From Puniceibacterium sp. IMCC21224 (GTDB lineage Bacteria; Pseudomonadota; Alphaproteobacteria; Rhodobacterales; Rhodobacteraceae): a stretch of DNA of 64,000 bases. Location: positions 248,001 to 312,000 of the forward strand of contig NZ_LDPY01000001.1 in NCBI RefSeq assembly GCF_001038505.1, written 5' to 3'. A program made the position numbers and the translations under genes. Below, one piece after another: positions 26,395 through 34,710 of the stretch (position 1 is its first letter; each line of letters begins with the position of its first letter). The notes beneath the pieces are model-generated. The model searched no databases. It saw only the letters and a list, made by a program, of their open reading frames with translations, and was not told the DNA's origin.

Positions 26395-27675
26395 GTGATT
26401 CCAATAGCGCAAAATCTGGCTAACACAGAAATGGTTCGCGCAGCGGTGCAGCGGATCCTTGTGGTTGACGATAGCCGACTTCAGCGCAAGATTGTTACCT
26501 CGATGCTCGACCGCTGGGGATACCAGGTGATGCAGGCGGAATCCGGTGAGGAGGCGCTTGATATCGCGCAGCGCTTTGCGCCCGATCTGGTGCTGTCGGA
26601 CTGGATGATGCCAGGTATGGACGGGCTTGAATTTTGTCGTCAATTCAGGAGCTTATCAAGCGATGCTTATGGGTACTTCATTCTGCTCACCTCTAAATCC
26701 GACAAGGGAGAGGTGGCGCAGGGGTTGGACGCCGGTGCTGATGATTTCCTGACCAAGCCGGTCAATGCGCATGAATTGCGAGCGCGCATAAATGCCGGCG
26801 CTCGCGTCGTGTCGATGGAGCGGGAGCTTAGCGAAAAAAACCGGCTGATCTCGAACACTCTCGCTCAACTGCAAACCGTTTATGATGCTATTGATCAGGA
26901 TTTGAAACAGGCGCGGCTGATTCAGGAATCACTGGTCCCCGAACGCACACGGCGCTTTGGCACGTCGCAGGTCAGCCTGCTGTTAAAGCCGTGTGGTCAT
27001 GTCGGTGGCGATTTGGTGGGTATGTTCAGTCCGGCGCACGATAGGCTTGGCGCTTACAGTATCGACGTTTCCGGGCATGGCATCACCTCGGCCCTGGTGA
27101 CGGCACGGGTGGCGGGCTATCTCAGCAGCCGCTATCCCGATCAGAATCTGGGACTCGAGCGTCGGTTTGACACGTTTCATGCCCTGCGCCCACCCGAAGT
27201 GGTGGCGACGATGCTGAATGAGCGACTTTCATCGGATGTAGGGATCGAGGAATATCTGACCATGCTCTACATGACCGCGGACTTGTCCAGCGGAGAGGTG
27301 CGGCTGGTGCAGGCTGGGCATCCACCACCGCTGCTGTTGCGCGCTGACGGTCAGGCCGCGTTTGTCGGAAATGGCGGTCTGCCCGTCGGGCTGGTCGAGG
27401 CGGCGCAATATGAACGGCAGACCCTATTCTTGCGACCTGGGGACCGTCTTTTGCTCTATACCGATGGCTTCAGCGAGGCGGTGATGAGCGACGGCCAAAT
27501 GTTGGGAGACGAGGGGCTCTTGCGTCTCGTCCGCGAAACCGCCCGAGGTGCGCAAGGTCCAGAGTTCCTTGACGATTTGTTCTGGCGCCTCACTCAGGGG
27601 ATGGCTCCGGGCGGTGGTTTGGAAGATGACGTTTCCGCCACTTTGCTGGAATTTGATGTGCTTCAGCCGGAATAA
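26395..27675 (+). CDS. Receiver domain fused to PP2C (SpoIIE-type) phosphatase, RbaY-like
   Basis: It has 426 aa. The N-terminal CheY-like receiver (about 18-135) has the acidic pair DD25-26, phospho-acceptor D69 in LSDWMMPG, and K in LTKPVN. A linker coiled coil (about 140-185) leads to a PPM/SpoIIE phosphatase domain with GGDLVGMF, DVSGHGITSAL, AGHPPPLLL and LYTDGFSEA. Such proteins dephosphorylate anti-anti-sigma factors in partner-switching systems; RbaY of Rhodobacter capsulatus has this architecture and influences gene transfer agent production. The GTG at 26395 was kept because AAGG lies 7 nt upstream; ATG 26431 has no ribosome site. The gene is divergent from the Hpt gene, suggesting one phosphorelay. 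No RbaV/RbaW partner is in the window. Confidence 0.87.
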   Translation: MIPIAQNLANTEMVRAAVQRILVVDDSRLQRKIVTSMLDRWGYQVMQAESGEEALDIAQRFAPDLVLSDWMMPGMDGLEFCRQFRSLSSDAYGYFILLTSKSDKGEVAQGLDAGADDFLTKPVNAHELRARINAGARVVSMERELSEKNRLISNTLAQLQTVYDAIDQDLKQARLIQESLVPERTRRFGTSQVSLLLKPCGHVGGDLVGMFSPAHDRLGAYSIDVSGHGITSALVTARVAGYLSSRYPDQNLGLERRFDTFHALRPPEVVATMLNERLSSDVGIEEYLTMLYMTADLSSGEVRLVQAGHPPPLLLRADGQAAFVGNGGLPVGLVEAAQYERQTLFLRPGDRLLLYTDGFSEAVMSDGQMLGDEGLLRLVRETARGAQGPEFLDDLFWRLTQGMAPGGGLEDDVSATLLEFDVLQPE

Positions 27676-28100
27676 TGGGTCACAAAATGCCGATCACCGG
27701 GATTTCCCAGAACTTCGGCGGCAAGGGTGGATGCCATCCAGACGGCCTCATGTCCCAATTCTGTTGGGGGACCGATGGGGCGGACGGGATGCGCGCGATA
27801 GATGATACAGAGCTTTTCGGCCCACATGTCGTATTCGGGCATAAAGGTGAATCGCCGGAATGCACCCAAGCGGCGAGGCCGAGCGATCAACCACCCGGTT
27901 TCTTCAAACACCTCGCGATGCAGGGCCGTCAGGGGTGATTCGCCGGGGTCGATACCGCCGCCGGGCAATTGGTATTCCGGGTGCGGGTCGTCCTGATGGG
28001 TCAGCAACAGCGCTGCGCCGCGCGGCAAGATAGCATAGGCTCCGGGTCGTAGACTGTAGCGACGACCTGGTTCTGGTGGCTCTCCGAAACGTGGTGTCAT
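27663..28100 (-). CDS. Nudix hydrolase
   Basis: It has 145 aa from ATG 28100, with AGGA 6-9 nt upstream; the frame extends to 28262 into hslO. The Nudix box is complete, starting GGGIDPGES and ending REVFEETGW. Its substrate cannot be read from sequence; an (d)NTP-type or diadenosine-type pyrophosphatase is possible. The 3' end overlaps the converging PP2C gene by 13 bp. Confidence 0.85.
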   Translation of the reverse strand: MTPRFGEPPEPGRRYSLRPGAYAILPRGAALLLTHQDDPHPEYQLPGGGIDPGESPLTALHREVFEETGWLIARPRRLGAFRRFTFMPEYDMWAEKLCIIYRAHPVRPIGPPTELGHEAVWMASTLAAEVLGNPGDRHFVTHYSG

Positions 28101-28110
28101 TGCTCTTCCT

Positions 28111-28139
28111 CTTGGACCCTGCCGACTTGTGCCTATATA
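28111..28139 (+). promoter_or_regulatory. Promoter of hslO, RpoH-like
   Basis: CTTGGAC (28111-28117), 14 bp, CCTATATA (28132-28139), about 40 bp before the hslO start. The CTTG element and C-rich -10 resemble heat-shock (RpoH) promoters of Rhodobacter. It could equally be read as TTGGAC-N16-TATATA for the housekeeping sigma factor. Confidence 0.45.
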
Positions 28140-28177
28140 GACGCGGTATGCCAACGCGTGGCAGATAAGGAAACCCC

Positions 28178-29167
28178 ATGACCCTTGGACTAAAACTCGC
28201 CTGGGACGACACCGTCCTGCCCTTTCAGCTGGACCGTTCGGATATCCGCGGCCGTGTTGCACGGCTTGATGGTGTATTGGACGGTATCCTCAAGCAGCAC
28301 AATTACCCACCGCAAGTCGAGGCGCTGGTGGCTGAAATGGCGTTGCTCACGGCGCTGATCGGTCAGACGATCAAACTGCGATGGAAGTTGTCGCTTCAGG
28401 TTCAATCCAAGGGCCCGGTGCGCATGATCGCGACTGATTTTTACGGCCCCGAGGCGGATGACCAGCCTGCCCGCATTCGCGCCTACGCCAGCTATGACGC
28501 TGATCGCCTGACGGATGAGCCGCCGATGGCGCAAGTGGGTGACGGTTATTTTGCCGTGCTCATTGATCAGGGCGAGGGGATGACGCCCTATCAGGGTATT
28601 ACGCCGCTGACGGGTAAGACGCTGGCAGAATGTGCGCAGGCTTATTTTGCCCAATCCGAACAGCTTCCGACCCGCTTTGCACTTAGCTTTGGCCGTAGTG
28701 CAGAACCGGGTGTGGCAGAGCATTGGCGCGCCGGCGGCGTCATGTTGCAACATATGCCCAAGGCGTCGCCATTTGCCAAAGACGGCGGATCGGGGGACGG
28801 CGGGCTGTTGCAGCCCAATGATTTGATTGATGGCGAGGAGGGCGAGAATTGGAACCGCGCCAACATCCTGCTCGATACGGTCGAAGAGCTTGAGCTGATC
28901 GGCCCGACGCTCCCGCCCACCGACCTGCTGGTCCGACTGTTTCACGAAGAAAATCCCAGGGTCTTTGACGCGCAGCCGGTGCGGTTTGGCTGTACCTGTT
29001 CCGAAGACCGTGTGAAGCACAGCCTGTCGATTTATTCTGCCAAGGATATTCAGAAGATGACCACGGATGATGGGCGTGTGACAGCGGATTGCCAGTTTTG
29101 CGGCGCGCATTACGATCTGGACCCCGCAACCGTCGGGTTCGAGGCGCAGGGCGCGAATGGCGACTGA
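28178..29167 (+). CDS. hslO: Hsp33 redox-regulated chaperone HslO
   Basis: Chaperone holdase switched on by oxidation of a zinc-binding cysteine cluster. It has 329 aa. The N-terminal Hsp33 domain includes GQTIKLRWKLSLQ and PYQGITPL; the C-terminal redox switch has FGCTCSEDR and, 30 residues on, CQFCGAHY, giving the CxC...CxxC zinc set. It starts 77 bp from the divergent Nudix gene and overlaps the next Nudix gene by 11 bp, so it leads a hslO-nudix-cca operon. Confidence 0.95.
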   Translation: MTLGLKLAWDDTVLPFQLDRSDIRGRVARLDGVLDGILKQHNYPPQVEALVAEMALLTALIGQTIKLRWKLSLQVQSKGPVRMIATDFYGPEADDQPARIRAYASYDADRLTDEPPMAQVGDGYFAVLIDQGEGMTPYQGITPLTGKTLAECAQAYFAQSEQLPTRFALSFGRSAEPGVAEHWRAGGVMLQHMPKASPFAKDGGSGDGGLLQPNDLIDGEEGENWNRANILLDTVEELELIGPTLPPTDLLVRLFHEENPRVFDAQPVRFGCTCSEDRVKHSLSIYSAKDIQKMTTDDGRVTADCQFCGAHYDLDPATVGFEAQGANGD

Positions 29168-29756
29168 CCAGCTTGATCAGATCCGCAGGGCGCTGACGCT
29201 GGATAGCGCCGCGTCCTCGGATTTTGATCTGAACCCCGAGACAGTATTACCCCCGGACCGTGTTTTGCGGCCTGCTGGCGTGTTGCTGGCTCTTGTACCG
29301 GGGTCAGCAGGCTATGACGTGATTCTGACCAAGCGGTCGTCGGCATTGCGGCATCATCCCGGGCAAATCGCCTTTCCTGGAGGCAAGCTTGATCCCGGCG
29401 ACACGGATGTGATCGCGGCCGCCCTGCGCGAGGCAGAAGAAGAGGTGGGGCTGCCACGCCAACAGGTTGACGTCATCGGGACGCTGCCTAGCCACGAAAC
29501 AGTCACAAATTTTATCATAACGCCAGTCATCGGGCTGGTCCGTGGCACGTTTGAACCAGTTGCCGAGCCAGGTGAGGTGGCTGAAATTTTTGCCGTGCCG
29601 CTGTCTCATATCACTGACCCGACACGATTTTCCACGCAGTCGCGCCGCTGGCGCGGATCGCGCAGAAACTATTTCACCGTGCCATTCGGACCCTACTACA
29701 TCTGGGGGGCGACGGCGCGAATATTGCGTGCGCTCGCTGATCGTATGTCGGAATGA
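29157..29756 (+). CDS. CoA pyrophosphatase-type Nudix hydrolase (NudL-like)
   Basis: It has 199 aa. The Nudix box runs from GGKLDPGDTD to REAEEEVGL, and the preceding LTKRSSALRHHPGQIAFPGG is the CoA pyrophosphatase signature (UPF0035 type). It probably cleaves CoA derivatives to 4'-phosphopantetheine and 3',5'-ADP. It overlaps hslO by 11 bp and cca by 4 bp. Confidence 0.9.
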   Translation: MATDQLDQIRRALTLDSAASSDFDLNPETVLPPDRVLRPAGVLLALVPGSAGYDVILTKRSSALRHHPGQIAFPGGKLDPGDTDVIAAALREAEEEVGLPRQQVDVIGTLPSHETVTNFIITPVIGLVRGTFEPVAEPGEVAEIFAVPLSHITDPTRFSTQSRRWRGSRRNYFTVPFGPYYIWGATARILRALADRMSE

Positions 29757-30904
29757 AGGTTTCGGGTGAATGGCTGGAGCAGTCTGGAACCCAGAGCGTG
29801 CTGCGCATGCTGACAGGCGCCGGTCATCAGGCATTCGCCGTTGGGGGCTGTGTGCGCAACGCGGTTCTGAGGATGCCGGTAGCGGATGTGGACATAGCCA
29901 CCGATGCGCGCCCTGCGATGGTCATGGAGTTGGCGGCCAAAGCCGGATTACGGGCGGTTCCAACCGGCATAGACCATGGTACCGTGACCATTGTGGCGAA
30001 CGGAACCGGCTACGAAGTGACCACCTTTCGCGCTGATATCGAGACGGATGGTCGCCACGCCACTGTTCGCTTTTCCGATGCCGTGACCGAGGATGCCCGA
30101 CGCCGCGACTTTACGATGAATGCGCTCTATGTCGATTCCACTGGCCAGCTCTGCGACCCTTTGGCTGGGCTGGCTGACTTGCGCGCGCGTCGCGTGCGTT
30201 TCATCGAAGACCCCGACCGCCGCATTAACGAGGATTTCCTGCGCATCCTGCGGTTTTTTCGCTTTGTGGCTTGGTACGGCGATCCTGCTGCCGGCCTGGA
30301 TCCCCAGGCGCTTGCGGCCATTGCAACCCATCTTGACGGTCTCGATAATTTGTCACGGGAACGGGTCGGAAGCGAGGTTATCAAGCTCCTCGCGGCACCC
30401 GATCCTGCGCCTTCGGTGGCGACGATGCGGGCGACCGGGGTGTTGGGTCGTGTGCTGCCGGGTGCGGTGCCGCATGCACTTGGTCCGTTGATTCACATCG
30501 AGAGGCAGTTCGCTATAGCGCCTGATGCGTTGCGTCGGCTAGCGGTTCTGGGGTTTGCTGATGGTGCGACCCTGCGATTGTCCCGGGCGGACCAGCGTCA
30601 TCTTTTGGCTCTGCGCGATGGTATTGAATCGGCTGACGGCGCCGCCGCGCTGGGCTATCGTCATGGCGCGGCTTTTGCACGGGACGTCCTTCTGTTACGC
30701 GCAGCATTGTTTGAACTACCATTGAATCCGGCGGCGTTTGTCGCATCAGACCGGGGGGCAACCGCCCGGTTTCCCGTCACGGCCCACGACCTGATGCCAG
30801 AGCTTTCCGGCCCGGCTTTGGGTGCCCGACTCAAAAAATTAGAGGACCTCTGGATCGCATCTGACTTTATCCTCGACAGGGATTCGCTGCTACACGGTTC
30901 GTGA
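29753..30904 (+). CDS. cca: CCA tRNA nucleotidyltransferase / poly(A) polymerase family
   Basis: Adds or repairs the 3'-CCA of tRNAs. It has 383 aa. GGCVRNAVL and DVDIATDARP form the nucleotidyltransferase core with its catalytic carboxylates, RRDFTMNALY and EDPDRRINEDFLRILRFFRF are the downstream class II motifs. There is no HD domain, as in other alphaproteobacteria, where one enzyme of this class usually does the full reaction. It overlaps the Nudix gene by 4 bp. Confidence 0.92.
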   Translation: MKVSGEWLEQSGTQSVLRMLTGAGHQAFAVGGCVRNAVLRMPVADVDIATDARPAMVMELAAKAGLRAVPTGIDHGTVTIVANGTGYEVTTFRADIETDGRHATVRFSDAVTEDARRRDFTMNALYVDSTGQLCDPLAGLADLRARRVRFIEDPDRRINEDFLRILRFFRFVAWYGDPAAGLDPQALAAIATHLDGLDNLSRERVGSEVIKLLAAPDPAPSVATMRATGVLGRVLPGAVPHALGPLIHIERQFAIAPDALRRLAVLGFADGATLRLSRADQRHLLALRDGIESADGAAALGYRHGAAFARDVLLLRAALFELPLNPAAFVASDRGATARFPVTAHDLMPELSGPALGARLKKLEDLWIASDFILDRDSLLHGS

Positions 30905-31006
30905 CACCGGCCCGTTTCCGCGCAAATCTTGTCCCTAGCTCCATGGTCATTGTCCGGGAAATCGGTGACAATATGTGGCACCGTCACTCTGACCAAAGCT
31001 GTTTCA

Positions 31007-32863
31007 ATGTTCCGGTTTTTTGAAAATCTCGTAGACCCCTATACGCCCTACTCGGAAACGGACACACCACCGACGCGGCTCTTGCCGTTTCTGATGGAGT
31101 ATGCGCGTCCATTTCACCGGATCTTTTTCTGGACCGGGGTCATGTCGGTTGTGGTGGCCATGGTCGAGATTGGATTGATCTGGGTCATGGGTTGGGTGGT
31201 TGACATCCTTTCTGGTGATCCGGCGCAGGTTTGGGCCGATCACGGCGGGGTGCTGCTGGCGCTGGCTGTCTTTATCCTCTTGGTGCGGCCAGTGTTGCAG
31301 GCGCTGGATGTGCTGCTGCTCAACAACGCGATTATGCCGAATTTCGGCACCCTGGTACGGTGGCGGGCGCACAGGCAGGTGTTGCGTCAGTCGGTTGGCT
31401 GGTTTGAAAATGATTTTGCCGGCCGCATCGCCAACCGTATTATGCAAACCCCGCCTGCCGCGGGTGAGGCGGTGTTCCAGACCTTTGATGCCATCGCTTT
31501 TTCGCTGGCTTATCTGGTGGGGGCTACCGCGCTGCTGGGCCAGGTTGAGCCGTGGCTGATCGTGCCGCTTGCGATCTGGATGGGGCTTTACGCCATTCTG
31601 ATGGTCTGGACCGTGCGGCGCGTCGGGCCGGCGTCCAAAGCGGCATCGGATGCCCGAAGCCTGGTCACCGGGCGGGTTGTGGACAGTTATACCAACATCC
31701 ATTCGGTCAAGATGTTCGCCCATCACAACACCGAAATTGCCTATGCGCGCGAGGCGATAGATCAGACCCGAACGACGTTTCAGGCTGAAATGCGGCTCTA
31801 TACCATCATGGACGTGACGCTGGTCTTTCTGAACGGGCTGCTGATTGTGGCAGTTGTCGGTCTGGCGTTGGGGTTCTGGATGCATGGGTTAACCAGTGTC
31901 GGGGCTGTCGCCGCCGCTACGGCGCTGACGCTACGATTGAACGCGATGACCGGGTGGATCATGTGGGCGCTGACCACGTTTTTCCGCGAACTCGGGATCG
32001 TGGCCGAAGGAATGCAGACGATTGCGCAGCCAGTTACACTGGTGGATGCGCCCGGTGCGGCATCCCTGAATCTGACGGCTGGCCGGATTGAGATTGAGGA
32101 TCTGTCACATCATTACGGTCGCGGTTCGGGTGGGTTGGACCATGTGTCGCTCAGCATTCAGCCGGGAGAAAAGATCGGCCTGGTGGGACGCTCGGGTGCT
32201 GGAAAATCGACTCTGGTCAAGCTGCTGTTGCGGTTTTATGAGGTCGAACAGGGCCGCATTCTGATTGATGGTCAGGACATCGGTTGTGTGACTCAGGACA
32301 GTTTGCGGCTGAACATTGGCATGGTCCAACAGGACAGCGCATTGCTGCATCGTTCGGTACGCGACAACATTCTGTATGGCCGCCCCGACGCTTCTGAGGC
32401 GCAGATGCTGGCGGCTGCGCATCAGGCGCAGGCGCATGAATTCATTCTCGGGCTTGTGGATATGCATGGTCGTACCGGCTATGATGCTCAGGTGGGCGAA
32501 CGCGGTGTCAAGCTGTCCGGCGGGCAGCGCCAGCGTGTAACTCTTGCCCGCGTGATCCTGAAGAATGCGCCGATCCTGCTGCTGGACGAGGCGACAAGCG
32601 CCCTTGATAGCGAGGTTGAGGCCGCGATTCAGGACACGCTGTATGGCATGATGGAGGGCAAAACCGTGATCGCCATCGCGCACCGATTGTCCACTATTGC
32701 CCGAATGGACCGGATTTTGGTGATGGATCAAGGGCGGATTGTGGAACATGGCAGCCATGACGCGCTTTTGGCGCAGGGTGGACTATATGCAGGGTTCTGG
32801 TCCCGTCAGTCTGGCGGCTTTCTGGACACCGACCCCGACACAGTGACCGAGGCAACGGAATGA
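31007..32863 (+). CDS. ABC exporter half-transporter 1 (TMD-NBD fusion)
   Basis: It has 618 aa from ATG 31007; an earlier frame start at 30929 gives a non-membrane leader and overlaps the cca region. Six TM segments lie in about 40-340, then a nucleotide-binding domain with Walker A GRSGAGKST, signature GERGVKLSGGQRQR, Walker B LLLDEATSALDSE and H-loop AHRLST, all intact. It is of the MsbA/multidrug exporter type; the substrate is unknown. Its first 60 residues differ from those of transporters 2 and 3, making it the most divergent of the three tandem copies. It overlaps transporter 2 by 4 bp. Confidence 0.9.
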   Translation: MFRFFENLVDPYTPYSETDTPPTRLLPFLMEYARPFHRIFFWTGVMSVVVAMVEIGLIWVMGWVVDILSGDPAQVWADHGGVLLALAVFILLVRPVLQALDVLLLNNAIMPNFGTLVRWRAHRQVLRQSVGWFENDFAGRIANRIMQTPPAAGEAVFQTFDAIAFSLAYLVGATALLGQVEPWLIVPLAIWMGLYAILMVWTVRRVGPASKAASDARSLVTGRVVDSYTNIHSVKMFAHHNTEIAYAREAIDQTRTTFQAEMRLYTIMDVTLVFLNGLLIVAVVGLALGFWMHGLTSVGAVAAATALTLRLNAMTGWIMWALTTFFRELGIVAEGMQTIAQPVTLVDAPGAASLNLTAGRIEIEDLSHHYGRGSGGLDHVSLSIQPGEKIGLVGRSGAGKSTLVKLLLRFYEVEQGRILIDGQDIGCVTQDSLRLNIGMVQQDSALLHRSVRDNILYGRPDASEAQMLAAAHQAQAHEFILGLVDMHGRTGYDAQVGERGVKLSGGQRQRVTLARVILKNAPILLLDEATSALDSEVEAAIQDTLYGMMEGKTVIAIAHRLSTIARMDRILVMDQGRIVEHGSHDALLAQGGLYAGFWSRQSGGFLDTDPDTVTEATE

Positions 32864-34710
32864 GATTCTCCGACTGGTTAGACCCTTTTGCGCAGGCAAA
32901 TGGCCCGCCGCCACGGACACTCTGGCCGTTTTTCCGCTGGACGCTGCGTGGTGCGGAAAAGGCGCTGGGCGTCGCAGCCGTTGTGTCGGTGGCCGCCGGT
33001 GTGGTCGAAGTCATGGCCGCCCTGATCCTGGGCCTGGTCATCGACGCGGCGCTGTCGTCCGATGCGACCTCAATCTTTGTCGATCAGTCTGGTGTTCTGC
33101 TAGTGTCGCTGGCATTTTTTCTGGTGCTGCGCCCAGTGATTTTTGGCGCCAACTCGTATCTGCAAAGCATCGTTGTGGCGCCCAATGTCTTTAACCTCGT
33201 GCTGTCGCGGGTGCACCGGTTCACATTGGGCCAGTCGGTGACATTCTTTGACGACGATTTTGCCGGCCGCATCGCGCAAAAGGAAATGCAGACGGCCCGC
33301 GCCATGACGGATTCGGTGGTCGAGATCGTGCAGACGGTGCTTTTTGCGCTGGCGTCCGTAATCGGGGCGGCGCTGATGCTGGGCACGGTGGATGTGCGGA
33401 TCGCGCTGGGGCTCGTGGTATGGTTGGCCGGCTATCTGCTGATGATCCGATATTTCATGCCGCTGATCCGGTCGACATCCAAGGCACGGGCTGCCGCGCG
33501 GGCGATGGTTACCGGGCAGGTCGTGGACACCGTGACCAACATCAAGATCGTCAAACTGTTTGCCCACGCAGATTTTGAGGATCGCGCGGCGCTGGGCGCA
33601 ATGGGCACGTTCCGCGACAGATCGCTGGAATTCGGGCGGATCTCGGTCACGTTCCGGTTCTGGCTGGTGGCGATGGCGGGTGTTTTGCCGGTGCTGCTGG
33701 TGGGCGGTGCGCTATGGTACTGGTCGCGTGGATTGGTGACGGCGGGGGATATTGCCGCCACAGGCGCGGTGTCGCTGCGGTTGGCGCAAATGACCGGGTG
33801 GGTCAGTTTCACGTTGATGGGGCTCTATGCCAATGTGGGTGAGGTCGAGGATGGGATGCGCACGCTTACCCCGCCGCACACGTTGCTTGATGCCGACGGC
33901 GCTGCGGAACTGACGGTGCCAAAAGGGCGCATCACGCTCGACAATGTGGGTTTTGCCTATGGACGCAAAACCGGTGGGGTTGAGCATCTGAACCTCGACA
34001 TCGCGCCTGGGGAAAAACTGGGCATTGTTGGCGCGTCTGGGGCGGGGAAATCGACGTTGGTGGCTCTGCTCTTGCGGCTTTATGATGCCGAACAGGGACG
34101 GATTTTGATCGACGGTCAGGACATTCGCGGCGTCACGCAGGAATCCCTGCGCCGCCAGATCGGCATGGTCACGCAGGAAACCGCAATGTTCAACCGTTCG
34201 GCTTTGGACAACATCCGGTACGGCAAACCAGATGCAACCGAGGCCGAGGTTCATGCCGCCGCGCAAAAGGCTGAGGCCCATGATTTCATCGGCGGGCTTG
34301 AGGATCACGCTGGTCGCAAGGGCTACCTCGCGCATCTGGGCGAGCGTGGCGTGAAACTGTCGGGTGGTCAGAGACAGCGCATCGCGCTGGCGCGCGCCAT
34401 CCTCAAAAACGCGCCGATCCTCATTCTGGACGAGGCGACCAGCGCTCTGGATTCTGAAGTTGAGGCGTCAATACAAGAGGCGCTGGAGCAGGTCATGACC
34501 GGCAAGACGGTTCTGGCCGTCGCGCACCGCTTGTCGACGATTTCGTCGATGGATCGCATCCTTGTGCTGGATCAGGGTCGTATTGCTGAACTGGGCACAC
34601 ATGACGCGCTGCTGGCGCAGGGTGGTCTGTACGCGCGCTACTGGAACCGGCAGTCGCGCGGTTTCATAGGCTCTGACCAGGGGTCGGATGGTCAGGAGGC
34701 AGCGGAATGA
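32860..34710 (+). CDS. ABC exporter half-transporter 2 (TMD-NBD fusion)
   Basis: It has 616 aa, with six TM segments then NBD (GASGAGKST, GERGVKLSGGQRQR, LILDEATSALDSE, AHRLST). Its N-terminus (LDPFAQANGPPPRTLWPFFRW) closely parallels transporter 3 (GPPPQHLWPFAKW), so 2 and 3 arose by the more recent duplication. The intracellular-loop motif DDDFAGRIAQKEMQTAR is shared by all three. Both NBD catalytic sites are intact, so it could work as a homodimer or pair with a neighbour. It overlaps both neighbours by 4 bp. Confidence 0.9.
   Translation: MRFSDWLDPFAQANGPPPRTLWPFFRWTLRGAEKALGVAAVVSVAAGVVEVMAALILGLVIDAALSSDATSIFVDQSGVLLVSLAFFLVLRPVIFGANSYLQSIVVAPNVFNLVLSRVHRFTLGQSVTFFDDDFAGRIAQKEMQTARAMTDSVVEIVQTVLFALASVIGAALMLGTVDVRIALGLVVWLAGYLLMIRYFMPLIRSTSKARAAARAMVTGQVVDTVTNIKIVKLFAHADFEDRAALGAMGTFRDRSLEFGRISVTFRFWLVAMAGVLPVLLVGGALWYWSRGLVTAGDIAATGAVSLRLAQMTGWVSFTLMGLYANVGEVEDGMRTLTPPHTLLDADGAAELTVPKGRITLDNVGFAYGRKTGGVEHLNLDIAPGEKLGIVGASGAGKSTLVALLLRLYDAEQGRILIDGQDIRGVTQESLRRQIGMVTQETAMFNRSALDNIRYGKPDATEAEVHAAAQKAEAHDFIGGLEDHAGRKGYLAHLGERGVKLSGGQRQRIALARAILKNAPILILDEATSALDSEVEASIQEALEQVMTGKTVLAVAHRLSTISSMDRILVLDQGRIAELGTHDALLAQGGLYARYWNRQSRGFIGSDQGSDGQEAAE

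Noticed and set aside
31004..31885. 293-codon minus-strand frame opposite ABC exporter 1
   Set aside because: Composition rich in His/Gln/Arg/Pro typical of antisense frames to membrane proteins; no motif.
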